8,005 nt of DNA from Chroococcidiopsidaceae cyanobacterium CP_BM_RX_35 (GTDB lineage: Bacteria > Cyanobacteriota > Cyanobacteriia > Cyanobacteriales > Chroococcidiopsidaceae): positions 1 to 8,005 of the forward strand of contig JAFAVL010000744.1 in assembly GCA_019242465.1 (NCBI GenBank), given 5' to 3'. Both the position numbers and the translations under genes were made by a program. Of this stretch, positions 1 through 5,880 are shown piece after piece. The notes below the pieces were generated by a model. The model did no database searches and was not told where the DNA came from. It worked only from the letters and a program-made list of their open reading frames with translations. Every line of letters starts with the position of its first letter. The stretch's first letter is position 1.

Positions 1-760
1 GCCCTTTGGCGGCAGGTCGCCCAAACAAAGTTCTGCCCGTCAGCAAGATATCCGGGCGGCTGTGGGCAAAATGAGCATCCACTAAGAAGTATTCTTGCTC
101 TGCGCCACAGCTAGAGTTAACGGTCGCCACTTCCGAATGCCCCAATAGTTTGAGCAGTCGGGTTGCAGCTTTACTCATCGCTGTATTGGAGCGAAGCAAT
201 GGCGTTTTCTTGTCTAGGGCTTCCCCTGTCCAAGAAATGAACACCGTGGGAATGCACAAGGTGATCCCGTTATCGGTTTCCATCACATAGGCAGGGCTGG
301 TGACATCCCATGCGGTGTAGCCACGGGCTTCAAATGTAGAGCGAATACCGCCACTGGGAAAGGATGAACCATCCGGTTCGCCTTGCACCAGCACTTTGCC
401 GGTAAATTCGGTGATCACCGAGCCGTCGCTTTGCACTGAAATAAACCCATCGTGCTTCTCGGCGGTGATGTTGGTCATCGGATAAAAAACGTGAGCGTAA
501 TACAATGCGCCCTTAGAAATCGCCCAGTCTTTCATGGCTGCGGCAACGATTCCTGCTACAGACACATCCAGCTTTCCACCCATCTGAACGGTGTTCTTGA
601 TCGACTTAAACACATCTTTGGGTAGACATGCTTGCATTTTACTCAGGGTAAATACGTCGGTTGCCCATAGTGCTTCTAAGCGGCTGGGAGTTTTAGGGGG
701 AAGCTTTTCACGATCGGTGACTTGGCAAATTGCCTGGAAGCGAAGTTCGTTACCACTCAT
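1..760 (-). CDS. glnN: Glutamine synthetase type III (GlnN), N-terminal 253 residues, cut by window edge
   Basis: The enzyme makes glutamine from glutamate and ammonia with ATP in the cytosol; the GSIII form is a large enzyme of roughly 700 residues, so about a third is present here. The reverse translation starts MSGNELRFQA and contains GSIII hallmarks: VFYPMT near residue 91, FPSGGIRSTFEARG near 134-147, then WDVTSPAY, the SWTGEALDKKTPLLRS block near 167-182, and CGAEQEYF near 218-225, whose glutamates match the metal-binding region of glutamine synthetases. The ATG at 760-758 follows an AAGGAAAG ribosome site at good spacing, and the protein begins as expected for the family. The frame is open to base 1, so the 3' end lies outside. 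It lies 72 bp downstream of ppk2 on the same strand with no convincing terminator between, so read-through is possible. A separate NtcA-type promoter inside ppk2 (910-951) probably drives it under nitrogen limitation, as known for glnN in several cyanobacteria. Confidence 0.96.
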   Translation of the reverse strand, partial: MSGNELRFQAICQVTDREKLPPKTPSRLEALWATDVFTLSKMQACLPKDVFKSIKNTVQMGGKLDVSVAGIVAAAMKDWAISKGALYYAHVFYPMTNITAEKHDGFISVQSDGSVITEFTGKVLVQGEPDGSSFPSGGIRSTFEARGYTAWDVTSPAYVMETDNGITLCIPTVFISWTGEALDKKTPLLRSNTAMSKAATRLLKLLGHSEVATVNSSCGAEQEYFLVDAHFAHSRPDILLTGRTLFGRPAAKG

Positions 761-832
761 ACTTATCTTTCCTTTAGAAATGAAATCAAAAACGGGTGTG
801 CGTGATGAGAAAGTCTTTTCTACCAGTCGCCA

Positions 833-1789
833 TCAATAAACCTGTGGGACGAAGAACTGCTCATTGTGCGGTGATCGCACGTAGTCACAAGCAGGCTTGC
901 GCGGTGGTAATACTAGAGGTTCCGGGGTCATATCCACGTAGGGAATCTTACTGAGGAAGTGGCCGATGCAGTTGAGACGGGCACACTTTTTATCGTCGGC
1001 TTCAACGGTGAACCAGGGCGCTTCGGGAATGTTGGTGTGAGCAAACATGGTGTCCTTCGCTTGGGAATATTCCACCCAGCGATCGCGCGACTCCAAATCC
1101 ATGGGACTCAGTTTCCATCGACGTGCTGGATCGGTAGTGCGAGATTGAAACCGCCGCTCCTGCTCGTCATCACTCACCGAGAACCAATACTTCAGCAAGA
1201 TAATGCCAGACCTGACCAGCATTCGCTCAAATTCGGGACAGGTTTGCATGAATTCCCGATACTGTTCATCGGTACAAAACCCCATCACATGCTCGACTCC
1301 GGCACGGTTATACCAACTACGATCAAAACAGACAATTTCGCCTGCTGCGGGCAGATGGGACACATACCGTTGGAAGTACCATTCGGTTTTTTCGTGATCG
1401 CTCGGTGTTCCCAGGGCTACGACTCGACAACCGCGCGGATTCAGCGGTTCGGTAATGCGCTTAATCGTGCCGCCTTTACCTGCGGCGTCACGCCCTTCAA
1501 ACAGAATTACAATCCGAGCGCCCGTGGACTTTGCCCAATACTGTAGCTTCACCAGTTCTACTTGCAGACGGGTCAGCTCTTTCTCATATTTTTTATTGGT
1601 AAGCTTAAAATCGTTTTCGCGCTCAGTGATGGGGTAAAGGACTTTCAGTTCTGTACTTTTGAGCTTGGCTTTTTTGTGTTTCTTGTCTTTCTTCTTTTTC
1701 TCCTTAATTGCGAGATGGGCTGATGCTGGAGCGGAGGGTTCTGCAATCGTAGTGGTAGAACTCCTGCCGTTGAGAAGGTCGGGTTCCAT
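833..1789 (-). CDS. ppk2: Polyphosphate kinase 2 (PPK2 family)
   Basis: PPK2 enzymes move phosphate between polyphosphate and nucleotides; most favour making NTP or NDP from polyphosphate. The 318-residue product has a Walker A loop GRDAAGKGG at 99-107, the PPK2 block CFDRSWYNRAGVE at 154-166 with the Walker B-type aspartate 156, and a lid region with RRFQSR and TDPARRWKLSPMD at about 212-231. The single P-loop domain, about 300 residues long, fits class I, but the substrate preference (ADP or GDP) cannot be read. Residues 29-44 form a lysine-rich tract of unknown role. The start at 1789-1787 is chosen because GGAG lies 8 bases upstream (GGAGAAACAACT-ATG); the frame stays open to 1927, but that extra part looks non-coding. 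No convincing -10/-35 pair was found upstream. It precedes glnN on the same strand, and its 3' end contains the presumed glnN promoter. Confidence 0.95.
   Translation of the reverse strand: MEPDLLNGRSSTTTIAEPSAPASAHLAIKEKKKKDKKHKKAKLKSTELKVLYPITERENDFKLTNKKYEKELTRLQVELVKLQYWAKSTGARIVILFEGRDAAGKGGTIKRITEPLNPRGCRVVALGTPSDHEKTEWYFQRYVSHLPAAGEIVCFDRSWYNRAGVEHVMGFCTDEQYREFMQTCPEFERMLVRSGIILLKYWFSVSDDEQERRFQSRTTDPARRWKLSPMDLESRDRWVEYSQAKDTMFAHTNIPEAPWFTVEADDKKCARLNCIGHFLSKIPYVDMTPEPLVLPPRKPACDYVRSPHNEQFFVPQVY
910..951 (-). promoter_or_regulatory. NtcA-activated class II promoter for glnN, inside the ppk2 coding region
   Basis: On the minus strand GTAAGATTCCCTAC (951-938) is an exact GTA-N8-TAC NtcA site. 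It is followed after 22 bases by TAGTAT (915-910), an exact TAN3T -10 box. The established NtcA class II architecture is GTA-N8-TAC, then 20-24 bases, then TAN3T. Transcription would start near 903, leaving a leader of about 143 nt before the glnN ATG at 760. The site lies in ppk2 codons for SKIPYVD, so coding constraint could produce it by chance, but the joint match of site, spacing and -10 box just upstream of a nitrogen gene is unlikely to be accidental. Confidence 0.72.
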
Positions 1790-2109
1790 AGTTGTTTCTC
1801 CAGTAACTGAAATGATTATGGGACCGGTAACAACAAACCTAATCAAGACGAGTGAAACATAGGCTTCAAGAAAGTCTGCACTGATTGATAGTGGAGAAAT
1901 TTTGCTGCGAAGCCATCTGCGACCCAATCTGTCAAGCTGACACTGCTAACTCGAAAACTTTCTCGACAGATGTAACAATTAGAGCAAACAAAACCTTATT
2001 TGGATAAGGCTTGAGCCTCTTTTAAGGTTATAGTAAGGCTTATAGTAAGAATAGGAAATTAAAATATTTGTATCAGAGACTACAAAGTACGATAAAAAGT
2101 AGAAAATCT
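1790..2109. other. Gene-free region upstream of ppk2
   Basis: No credible gene is seen on either strand in these 320 bases. The part next to ppk2 holds its ribosome site and probably its promoter, although no convincing -35/-10 pair was found. The AT-rich outer part holds a perfect 6-bp palindrome with a 4-base loop, CCTTAT-TTGG-ATAAGG (1994-2009), and the three spaced repeats listed separately. It ends at the left inverted repeat of the IS1 element. Nothing resembling the missing N-terminal part of the DUF6399 gene found on the other side of the IS was seen here. Confidence 0.6.
2019..2049 (-). repeat. Three spaced 8-bp direct repeats, Pho-box-like, upstream of ppk2
   Basis: Read on the minus strand, CTTACTAT (2049-2042), CTTACTAT (2037-2030) and CTTAAAAG (2026-2019) follow each other with gaps of 4 and 3 bases. 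The first two belong to an exact 10-bp direct repeat with a 12-bp period (TTATAGTAAG on the plus strand). Cyanobacterial Pho boxes are tandem 8-mers of the type PyTTAAPyPyT/A at 11-bp spacing. The fit is partial: position 5 is C in two copies, one gap is 4 bases, and the array lies about 230 bp upstream of the ppk2 start. The repeats are seen directly; a PhoB role is inference. Confidence 0.35.
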
Positions 2110-2133
2110 GGCGTTGCTAAATAGATTGTTGAT
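2110..2133 (+). repeat. IS1 left terminal inverted repeat
   Basis: This 24-bp sequence begins GGCGTTGCTAAATAG and ends GTTGAT. It matches the reverse complement of 2890-2913 at 22 of 24 positions; the differences are at positions 4 (G/A) and 10 (A/G). Confidence 0.9.
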
Positions 2134-2184
2134 ACGAGGTAAAATCTGCTTTAATCAAAAAGTAGATTACTTAAATAATATAGT

Positions 2185-2890
2185 ATGAATTGTCCTCATT
2201 GTCATTCCGACAAAGTTCGTAAATACGGAGTCATTAAAGGCAAGCAAAGATACCATTGGCAAGAATGTGATCGCTATTTTCAATCTACTTATGAACAGAC
2301 CGGATATCATCCTGATGTCAAAGAAATTTGTCTCAAGATGTATCTAAATGGAATGGGATTTCGAGGGATTGTAAAGAATCACAGGAATTCATCATACGAC
2401 GATCATGAATTGGGTCAGAGAATCGGGAGAGAAGTTATCTGAAGATGAAGAAGGAGATCCACCGCTCATTGCCGAGCTTGATGAACTTCAGACTTATGTG
2501 GGTCAGACTTATGTGGGTCAGAAAACTGATAAAATTTGGATTTGGACGGCAGTCAATCATTATCTGCTAGGGATCTTAGCAATGGAAATCGGAGATCGCA
2601 GTGGCAAAACTTTTGAGAAACTCTGGGCGAGAATTAAAGTCTGGGACTGCCGGAGATATCTCACAGATGGATATTGCGTTTACGTTAATTTCATTAACCC
2701 CAAAAAGCATTTAGTGCAACCAAAAACTCGAATGACTAGAGTTGAGGGAGAGAATACTAGGTTAAGACATTACTTGGCTCGTTTACATCGTGCTACTCTA
2801 TGTTACTCAAAATCTAAGGAGATGCTGAAAATTTCAGTTTGTCTGTTAATGCACTACTTGAGATGCAAGCAAGTTCCAGTTTCTACTTGA
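2185..2890 (+). pseudogene. IS1-family transposase (InsA-InsB), frameshifted
   Basis: Two frames together make one IS1-type DDE transposase. The first (2185-2442) begins MNCPHCHSDKVRKYG, the InsA zinc-finger start, and runs in register to GMGFRGIV. The second, open from 2375, continues as RITGIHHTTIMNWVRE, the helix-turn-helix part, and then InsB. Catalytic residues are visible as ELDELQTYVG, TDGYCVY and RVEGENTRLR. The change of frame is +1, best explained by an extra base in the short A run at 2373-2375; the programmed shift of IS1 is -1, so this looks like damage rather than recoding. Other damage: the third cysteine of the expected C-x2-C...C-x2-C finger is tryptophan (YHWQEC), and a 15-bp tandem duplication doubles TYVGQ. 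It is probably inactive. Confidence 0.85.
2492..2521 (+). repeat. 15-bp tandem duplication inside the IS1 transposase
   Basis: ACTTATGTGGGTCAG occurs twice without a gap (2492-2506 and 2507-2521), so the protein reads TYVGQTYVGQK where IS1 relatives have a single TYVGQK. The duplication keeps the frame but adds five residues just after the first catalytic aspartate (ELDELQ). It looks like a replication-slippage event. Confidence 0.85.
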
Positions 2891-2913
2891 TCAACAATCT
2901 ATTCAGCAATGCC
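2890..2913 (-). repeat. IS1 right terminal inverted repeat
   Basis: Read on the minus strand this begins GGCATTGCTGAATAG and ends GTTGAT, the partner of 2110-2133. It starts at the last base of the transposase stop codon and contains an ATG (2909-2911) that opens the frame of the downstream DUF6399 remnant. Confidence 0.9.
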
Positions 2914-3694
2914 GTTTATCGAATCTGGTCAACGCACCTACCATCGATTGCGGCAACAACTGACGCTGACTGTCCATCCCTTCGCCCTCTCAGATAGTAG
3001 CTTCAAGACCACGTTCGAGATCAAAGCCCAGCTAGAGCAACTGCTGCTGAAACTGAAGACTCTCCTGAACACACACCAACTAGCAAAGGCTGCCTCAGCT
3101 TTGAATAAATTCCAGCAACAAATTCCGGCTTTAGCAGTGGGAGTCAATAGTTGGTGGCAGTGGGTGCAACACTCCCTCTCTCTGGAAAATCTAGCTACAC
3201 CTTTAACTAACTGGTTGCTGGGTCAACTGCTGCCAAAAGTCTACTGGCAACTGCAATTAAATAAGACCAAATCTCGCTCGCAGCGGAGAATTTACCGTCT
3301 CGCTCATCGCAGCGCTCATCGGGCGCTGCTCACTCACGCCTTCACCACCACTTTCTCAGGCGATGAGTTTAGGCATTGGCAGGATTTGGCTAAGCAAATG
3401 GCAAGCAAATTTCATCGAGCCTCTTCTGCGGTAGAAGGGCGTAATGGTTACCTCTCAAACAGGCATCATACAGCCAGAGGCTTCTGGGCTAATCATCTCC
3501 CAGTCTTGACTGTCATTCATAACTTTGACTTGAAGCGTTCTGATGGTACCACTGCTGCTCAACGGCTATTTGGCAGACAATTCCCAAACCTCTTCAGTTG
3601 GGTGATGGAACAGATGGGTGAGTTACCCCAACCCAGAATCTCTAAAAAATCAGCAAGAGCTAAAAGTCCTACCCTGCAAAGTGTCCCGGCTTAG
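2914..3694 (+). pseudogene. C-terminal remnant of a DUF6399 (transposase-like) protein
   Basis: About 260 residues match the C-terminal half of cyanobacterial DUF6399 proteins, a transposase-like family normally about twice this long. The recognisable core is SSAVEGRNGYLSNRHH followed by LPVLTVIHNFDLKRSDGTTAAQRLF (near residues 172-220 of the open frame). A helical segment with TVHPFAL and VNSWWQW precedes it. No N-terminal half or upstream catalytic region was found on the far side of the IS1 element, so the gene is truncated rather than simply interrupted. The open frame actually begins at an ATG inside the IS1 right repeat (2909), in register with the remnant. No ribosome site of note precedes that ATG. 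The frame is otherwise intact to the TAG at 3692-3694, so the truncation may be fairly recent. The family assignment is from memory of its motifs; activity is unlikely. Confidence 0.75.
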
Positions 3695-3739
3695 ATTGGT
3701 AGCCGATTATGTCTCTTCAGTGACTACAGAAGATTGAGG

Positions 3740-3757
3740 TCAAATTTCATCAAATTT
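3740..3757 (+). repeat. Phased TCAAATTT direct repeat upstream of the MerR-like protein gene
   Basis: TCAAATTT occurs at 3740-3747 and again at 3750-3757, exactly one helical turn apart, ending 17 bases before the ATG at 3775. Each copy is roughly half-symmetric (AAATTT). This could be an operator or just AT-rich leader; no convincing -35/-10 pair was found for the downstream gene. Confidence 0.4.
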
Positions 3758-3774
3758 AACGAGGTTAAGTGAAC

Positions 3775-4611
3775 ATGTACCAAAGACACGAACTGCAAAA
3801 TACTCTTTCTCAAGAAGAGTTTGTCCAAACCTTACAACTAAGTGTTCTATCTGAAAAGGAAGAGTACACAGAAGATGAAGCCGAGCGTTTCCAGGAATGT
3901 CTTCAGTTGATGGAGCAAGGCAAGTCTTATGATGAAGTCGCAGAGTTGATGCAGCAAAATGATATTGTCCCCAGCGCTTCTCCTCAGCCCGCTGAATCAG
4001 AATCCCTAGCCCCGGACCAAGAAGCAAAGAACGGTAAAAAGCCGTCAGTCAAACCCCTAGAGTTTTCTGAACTCCTCTCCCTTACTAAAGAACTTGGTTG
4101 TAGTGCCTCTCCGAAAGAAGCCATCAAACTACTGGAAGCCTGTGGCCTATCTAGCGAAGCTGAACAGTTCAACCAAGAGGAGTGCGATCGCTTCCTCGAA
4201 GCCTGCGACCTACTGAAGAACCAAGGTAAGACTTATGAGGAGATAGCAGCCCACTTTGGTGCTGATAGGGAAATTGAGATAGCGGCAGACATGGAATCAG
4301 CAACCGAAGAAGTGGCATCAATTCTAGACCAGAGTGGGAATGGGCTGGTCAGTGAGATGATGCGGTATAAAGCTAAAGCTGATGTCAGTGCTGCACCATT
4401 TCAGTACCTCGGATACGTAGCCGAAGAACTCGGTTCACCTGAGTTTAAGGAGAACATGCAGCGGGTGGAGGAGCTAGTGAAGGGCAAAGTTGAGGGAAAG
4501 TCTCAGGCACGGACGAGGCGAATCCTTGGGGAGATGCGAGTGATACCGCCATCGCCCTCGCCATTGAACGCCTTGCCTGGAGCCTCCGAGGATGGCTTGA
4601 CGAGCGACTAG
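3775..4611 (+). CDS. Unrecognised protein with two MerR-like helical repeats (first part of a split frame)
   Basis: No named family is recognised with confidence. The protein is acidic and carries an internal duplication: residues about 24-60 (LSEKEEYTEDEAERFQECLQ... through MEQGKSYDEVAELM) and about 124-162 (SSEAEQFNQEECDRFLEACD... through KNQGKTYEEIAAHFG). Both resemble the helical part of MerR-type DNA-binding domains, where an E-R-F/L helix precedes a G-K-S/T-Y-E-E-I turn. A low-complexity linker (65-95) separates them, and a helical region to about 242 follows. After residue 242 this frame turns into an unnatural proline- and serine-rich tail, while the -1 frame opens and reads well, so the true product probably continues in the -1 frame (see 4494-4500). 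ATG 3775 is preferred, with GAGG 10 bases upstream; a GTG at 3769 is too close to that site. DNA binding is inference. Confidence 0.75.
   Translation: MYQRHELQNTLSQEEFVQTLQLSVLSEKEEYTEDEAERFQECLQLMEQGKSYDEVAELMQQNDIVPSASPQPAESESLAPDQEAKNGKKPSVKPLEFSELLSLTKELGCSASPKEAIKLLEACGLSSEAEQFNQEECDRFLEACDLLKNQGKTYEEIAAHFGADREIEIAADMESATEEVASILDQSGNGLVSEMMRYKAKADVSAAPFQYLGYVAEELGSPEFKENMQRVEELVKGKVEGKSQARTRRILGEMRVIPPSPSPLNALPGASEDGLTSD
4494..4500 (+). other. Candidate -1 ribosomal frameshift site G_GGA_AAG
   Basis: In the frame of the gene starting at 3775, the codons read GAG-GGA-AAG, giving the heptamer G_GGA_AAG, which fits the X_XXY_YYZ slippery rule. A -1 slip here enters the other frame at its first open position: the last stop in that frame is the TGA at 4491-4493, immediately upstream. 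An SD-like GAAGGG (4479-4484) lies 9 bases before the heptamer, a position known to stimulate -1 shifting in bacterial dnaX. A possible downstream stem is CAGGCA (4504-4509) with TGCCTG (4574-4579). The joined product is about 417 residues. A plain single-base deletion remains a fair alternative. Confidence 0.5.
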
Positions 4612-4613
4612 AG

Positions 4614-5027
4614 GTGGAACTGGCTCAAGAGCGTCGTACTATTGATATCCGCATAGAGCAAGCATCGGATGCCAAAGCCGAGCAGTTAGCCAGGAAGAAG
4701 CTGAATGCCAGCTTGACCTGGGCAGCAGCGGAGGAAAGGAAAGCTAGAGCGATTAAGCAGACAGGCGACACCCTCCGCAGTGAAGGGCAAAAGTTACTGG
4801 GCTGGACAGCGGGTAACTTGTACAAGCTGATGAATAAGACAACCCTGTTCTGCTTGGTATGGAATCCGATGCTAATTTTCTGGGTGGTGATTATCGCCTA
4901 TGCTGTGCCGACAAAGATGGCATGTCCTCAACCCCATGGAGTGTGTCATGCAGCTAGGAAACTAGCACTGTCTGTCAGGGAAGTTGCTGGGATACCAGGG
5001 TTGGTGTTTTCCAAGTTGCGGCTTTGA
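4614..5027 (+). CDS. Second part of the split frame: charged helical segment plus one membrane helix
   Basis: This frame is open from 4494, with coherent protein-like sequence (DTAIALAIERLAWSLRGW, then LDERLEVELAQERR) before the first possible start, a GTG at 4614 with no good ribosome site. It therefore more likely continues the gene at 3775 by a -1 shift than stands alone. From 4614 the 137 residues contain a long charged, probably coiled, helix (about 1-70), then a hydrophobic stretch near 76-98 (LFCLVWNPMLIFWVVIIAYA) that is a good single membrane helix, and a tail of about 39 residues with two cysteines. No family is recognised. If joined, the MerR-like repeats would be tethered to the membrane from their C-terminal side. 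As a separate gene it would depend on translational coupling to the stop at 4609-4611. Confidence 0.6.
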   Translation: MELAQERRTIDIRIEQASDAKAEQLARKKLNASLTWAAAEERKARAIKQTGDTLRSEGQKLLGWTAGNLYKLMNKTTLFCLVWNPMLIFWVVIIAYAVPTKMACPQPHGVCHAARKLALSVREVAGIPGLVFSKLRL

Positions 5028-5082
5028 TGTTTCTGGTGCGGCTTCCATCATCTAGCGGAGGTTTGGAAGGCATAAGCCCCTA

Positions 5083-5763
5083 CTAGATGGGACCTCGTTT
5101 CTTGGCAAGAGCTTCTCGCTGCGCTTCGTTCGCAACTTTTCGAGCCACCTCGGAAAACTTTTCCGAGGCGTAGGAACCGTGTTGTTTGATGATCTCCATC
5201 ACCCTTAGGGCGTAATCCTCCGGCTTGGCTACAGCAGCCAGGGTGGTAAAGTAGGTGGGCAGGACTTTCTCATCATTGATCCCGACCTGCCAGGAGCCTG
5301 CCTCGTCGGCAAAGAAAATTATCTCGTCGTTACCGATATCGAGCTGTGCCAGCAACTCAAACAGAAGGTCCATGGCGGCATGAACTTCCGCATGATGTCC
5401 CTGAGCACTAAGCTCAACACATTTGTCAAACAGCTGATTGCACTCACTGATCCAGAGTTCGGTGCCTTCGGACTTCTCCATGAAGTTCTGGGAGTTGACC
5501 TGAAAGGACTCGTAGTATTGACCCGCCAGACTCTGATTGTGGAAGTTCTGTACAGCGGCAAGTAGCCGATTTGGTGCCATGCCCTGGCTTCTGGGAGACT
5601 GTAAGTCAAGCGTTGTGAAGTCCACATACGCGCCAAAAACGGACACCACATCAGAGGCAGACAGCGTCTGGTAGGCATCACGAAGAACCTTCAGCAGCTC
5701 TTCTTTCTTCCGCTTGCGGAGTGTCGGCTCAAGTGTTTCCCAATCAATTCGTTTTCTAGCCAT
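5083..5763 (-). CDS. Hypothetical protein of 226 residues, mostly helical
   Basis: No family is recognised. The product begins MARKRIDWETLEPTLRKRKKEELLKVLRDAYQ with a strongly basic, helical N-terminus and continues as alternating helices with no signal peptide or membrane segment, so it is probably cytosolic. A central region (about 116-165) reads VELSAQGHHAEVHAAMDLLFELLAQLD, then a distinctive acidic and hydrophobic stretch EIIFFADEAGSWQVGI, which looks like a conserved core. The C-terminus is again basic (EALAKKRGPI). The helix pairs could form a TPR- or HEAT-like solenoid, but this is only an impression. The ATG at 5763-5761 has AAGG 6 bases upstream, and a promoter lies at 5803-5831. It converges on the split gene at 3775-5027 with a 55-bp gap that lacks a clear terminator. 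The full-length frame and fitting start make it a credible real gene. Confidence 0.8.
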   Translation of the reverse strand: MARKRIDWETLEPTLRKRKKEELLKVLRDAYQTLSASDVVSVFGAYVDFTTLDLQSPRSQGMAPNRLLAAVQNFHNQSLAGQYYESFQVNSQNFMEKSEGTELWISECNQLFDKCVELSAQGHHAEVHAAMDLLFELLAQLDIGNDEIIFFADEAGSWQVGINDEKVLPTYFTTLAAVAKPEDYALRVMEIIKQHGSYASEKFSEVARKVANEAQREALAKKRGPI

Positions 5764-5802
5764 AGCCAGCCTTGGTCCTTTAAGGCTAATATTTAAGGTG
5801 GG

Positions 5803-5831
5803 ATAATACCTAATACAAAGACTTCAGCCAA
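5803..5831 (-). promoter_or_regulatory. Sigma-70-type promoter for the 226-residue protein gene
   Basis: On the minus strand TTGGCT (5831-5826) and TATTAT (5808-5803) are separated by exactly 17 bases, matching the -35 consensus at 4 of 6 and the -10 consensus at 5 of 6. Transcription would start near 5796, giving a leader of about 33 nt to the ATG at 5763. A perfect 6-bp inverted repeat, ACTTCA-5-TGAAGT (5821-5837), covers the -35 box and may be an operator. Confidence 0.55.
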
Positions 5832-5880
5832 TGAAGTGATTTTACCATTCCTCGCTAGCACCACAGCTGTTGTCCTATAA

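Larger units (their letters stand above)
2110..2913 (+). mobile_element. IS1-family insertion sequence, degenerate, 804 bp
   Basis: The element is bounded by 24-bp inverted repeats with two mismatches and contains two reading frames that match the InsA and InsB parts of IS1-family transposases. Its size is close to the usual IS1 length. The 9 bases on either side (2101-2109 and 2914-2922) do not match, so the 8-9 bp target duplication expected for IS1 is absent. The transposase frame is broken, so the copy is probably immobile by itself. Its right end runs directly into a headless DUF6399 gene, which suggests a deletion or recombination at the right border after insertion. Confidence 0.9.

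Noticed and set aside
770..832. Terminator between ppk2 and glnN
   Set aside because: AGAAA/TTTCT and TGATG/CATCA can pair on the minus strand, but with a large bulge and no adjacent T run.
959..1546. Plus-strand open frame of 195 codons within ppk2
   Set aside because: It is an antisense shadow of a strongly identified PPK2 gene; no ribosome site or recognisable motif.
1790..1927. N-terminal extension of PPK2 to an ATG at 1927
   Set aside because: The ATG at 1789 has a well-placed GGAG, and the extra 46 residues resemble translated leader rather than a PPK2 N-terminus or a signal peptide.
2371..2442. Programmed frameshift in the IS1 transposase
   Set aside because: IS1 recoding is a -1 shift on an A-rich heptamer; here the frames differ by +1 with no slippery heptamer, so an inserted base in the A run is more likely.
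5041..5089. Possible bidirectional terminator between the convergent genes
   Set aside because: CTTCCA/TGGAAG (5042-5047 and 5064-5069) and CATCTAG/CTAGATG (5049-5055 and 5083-5089) pair, but the stems exclude each other, the loops are long and no T run follows on either strand.
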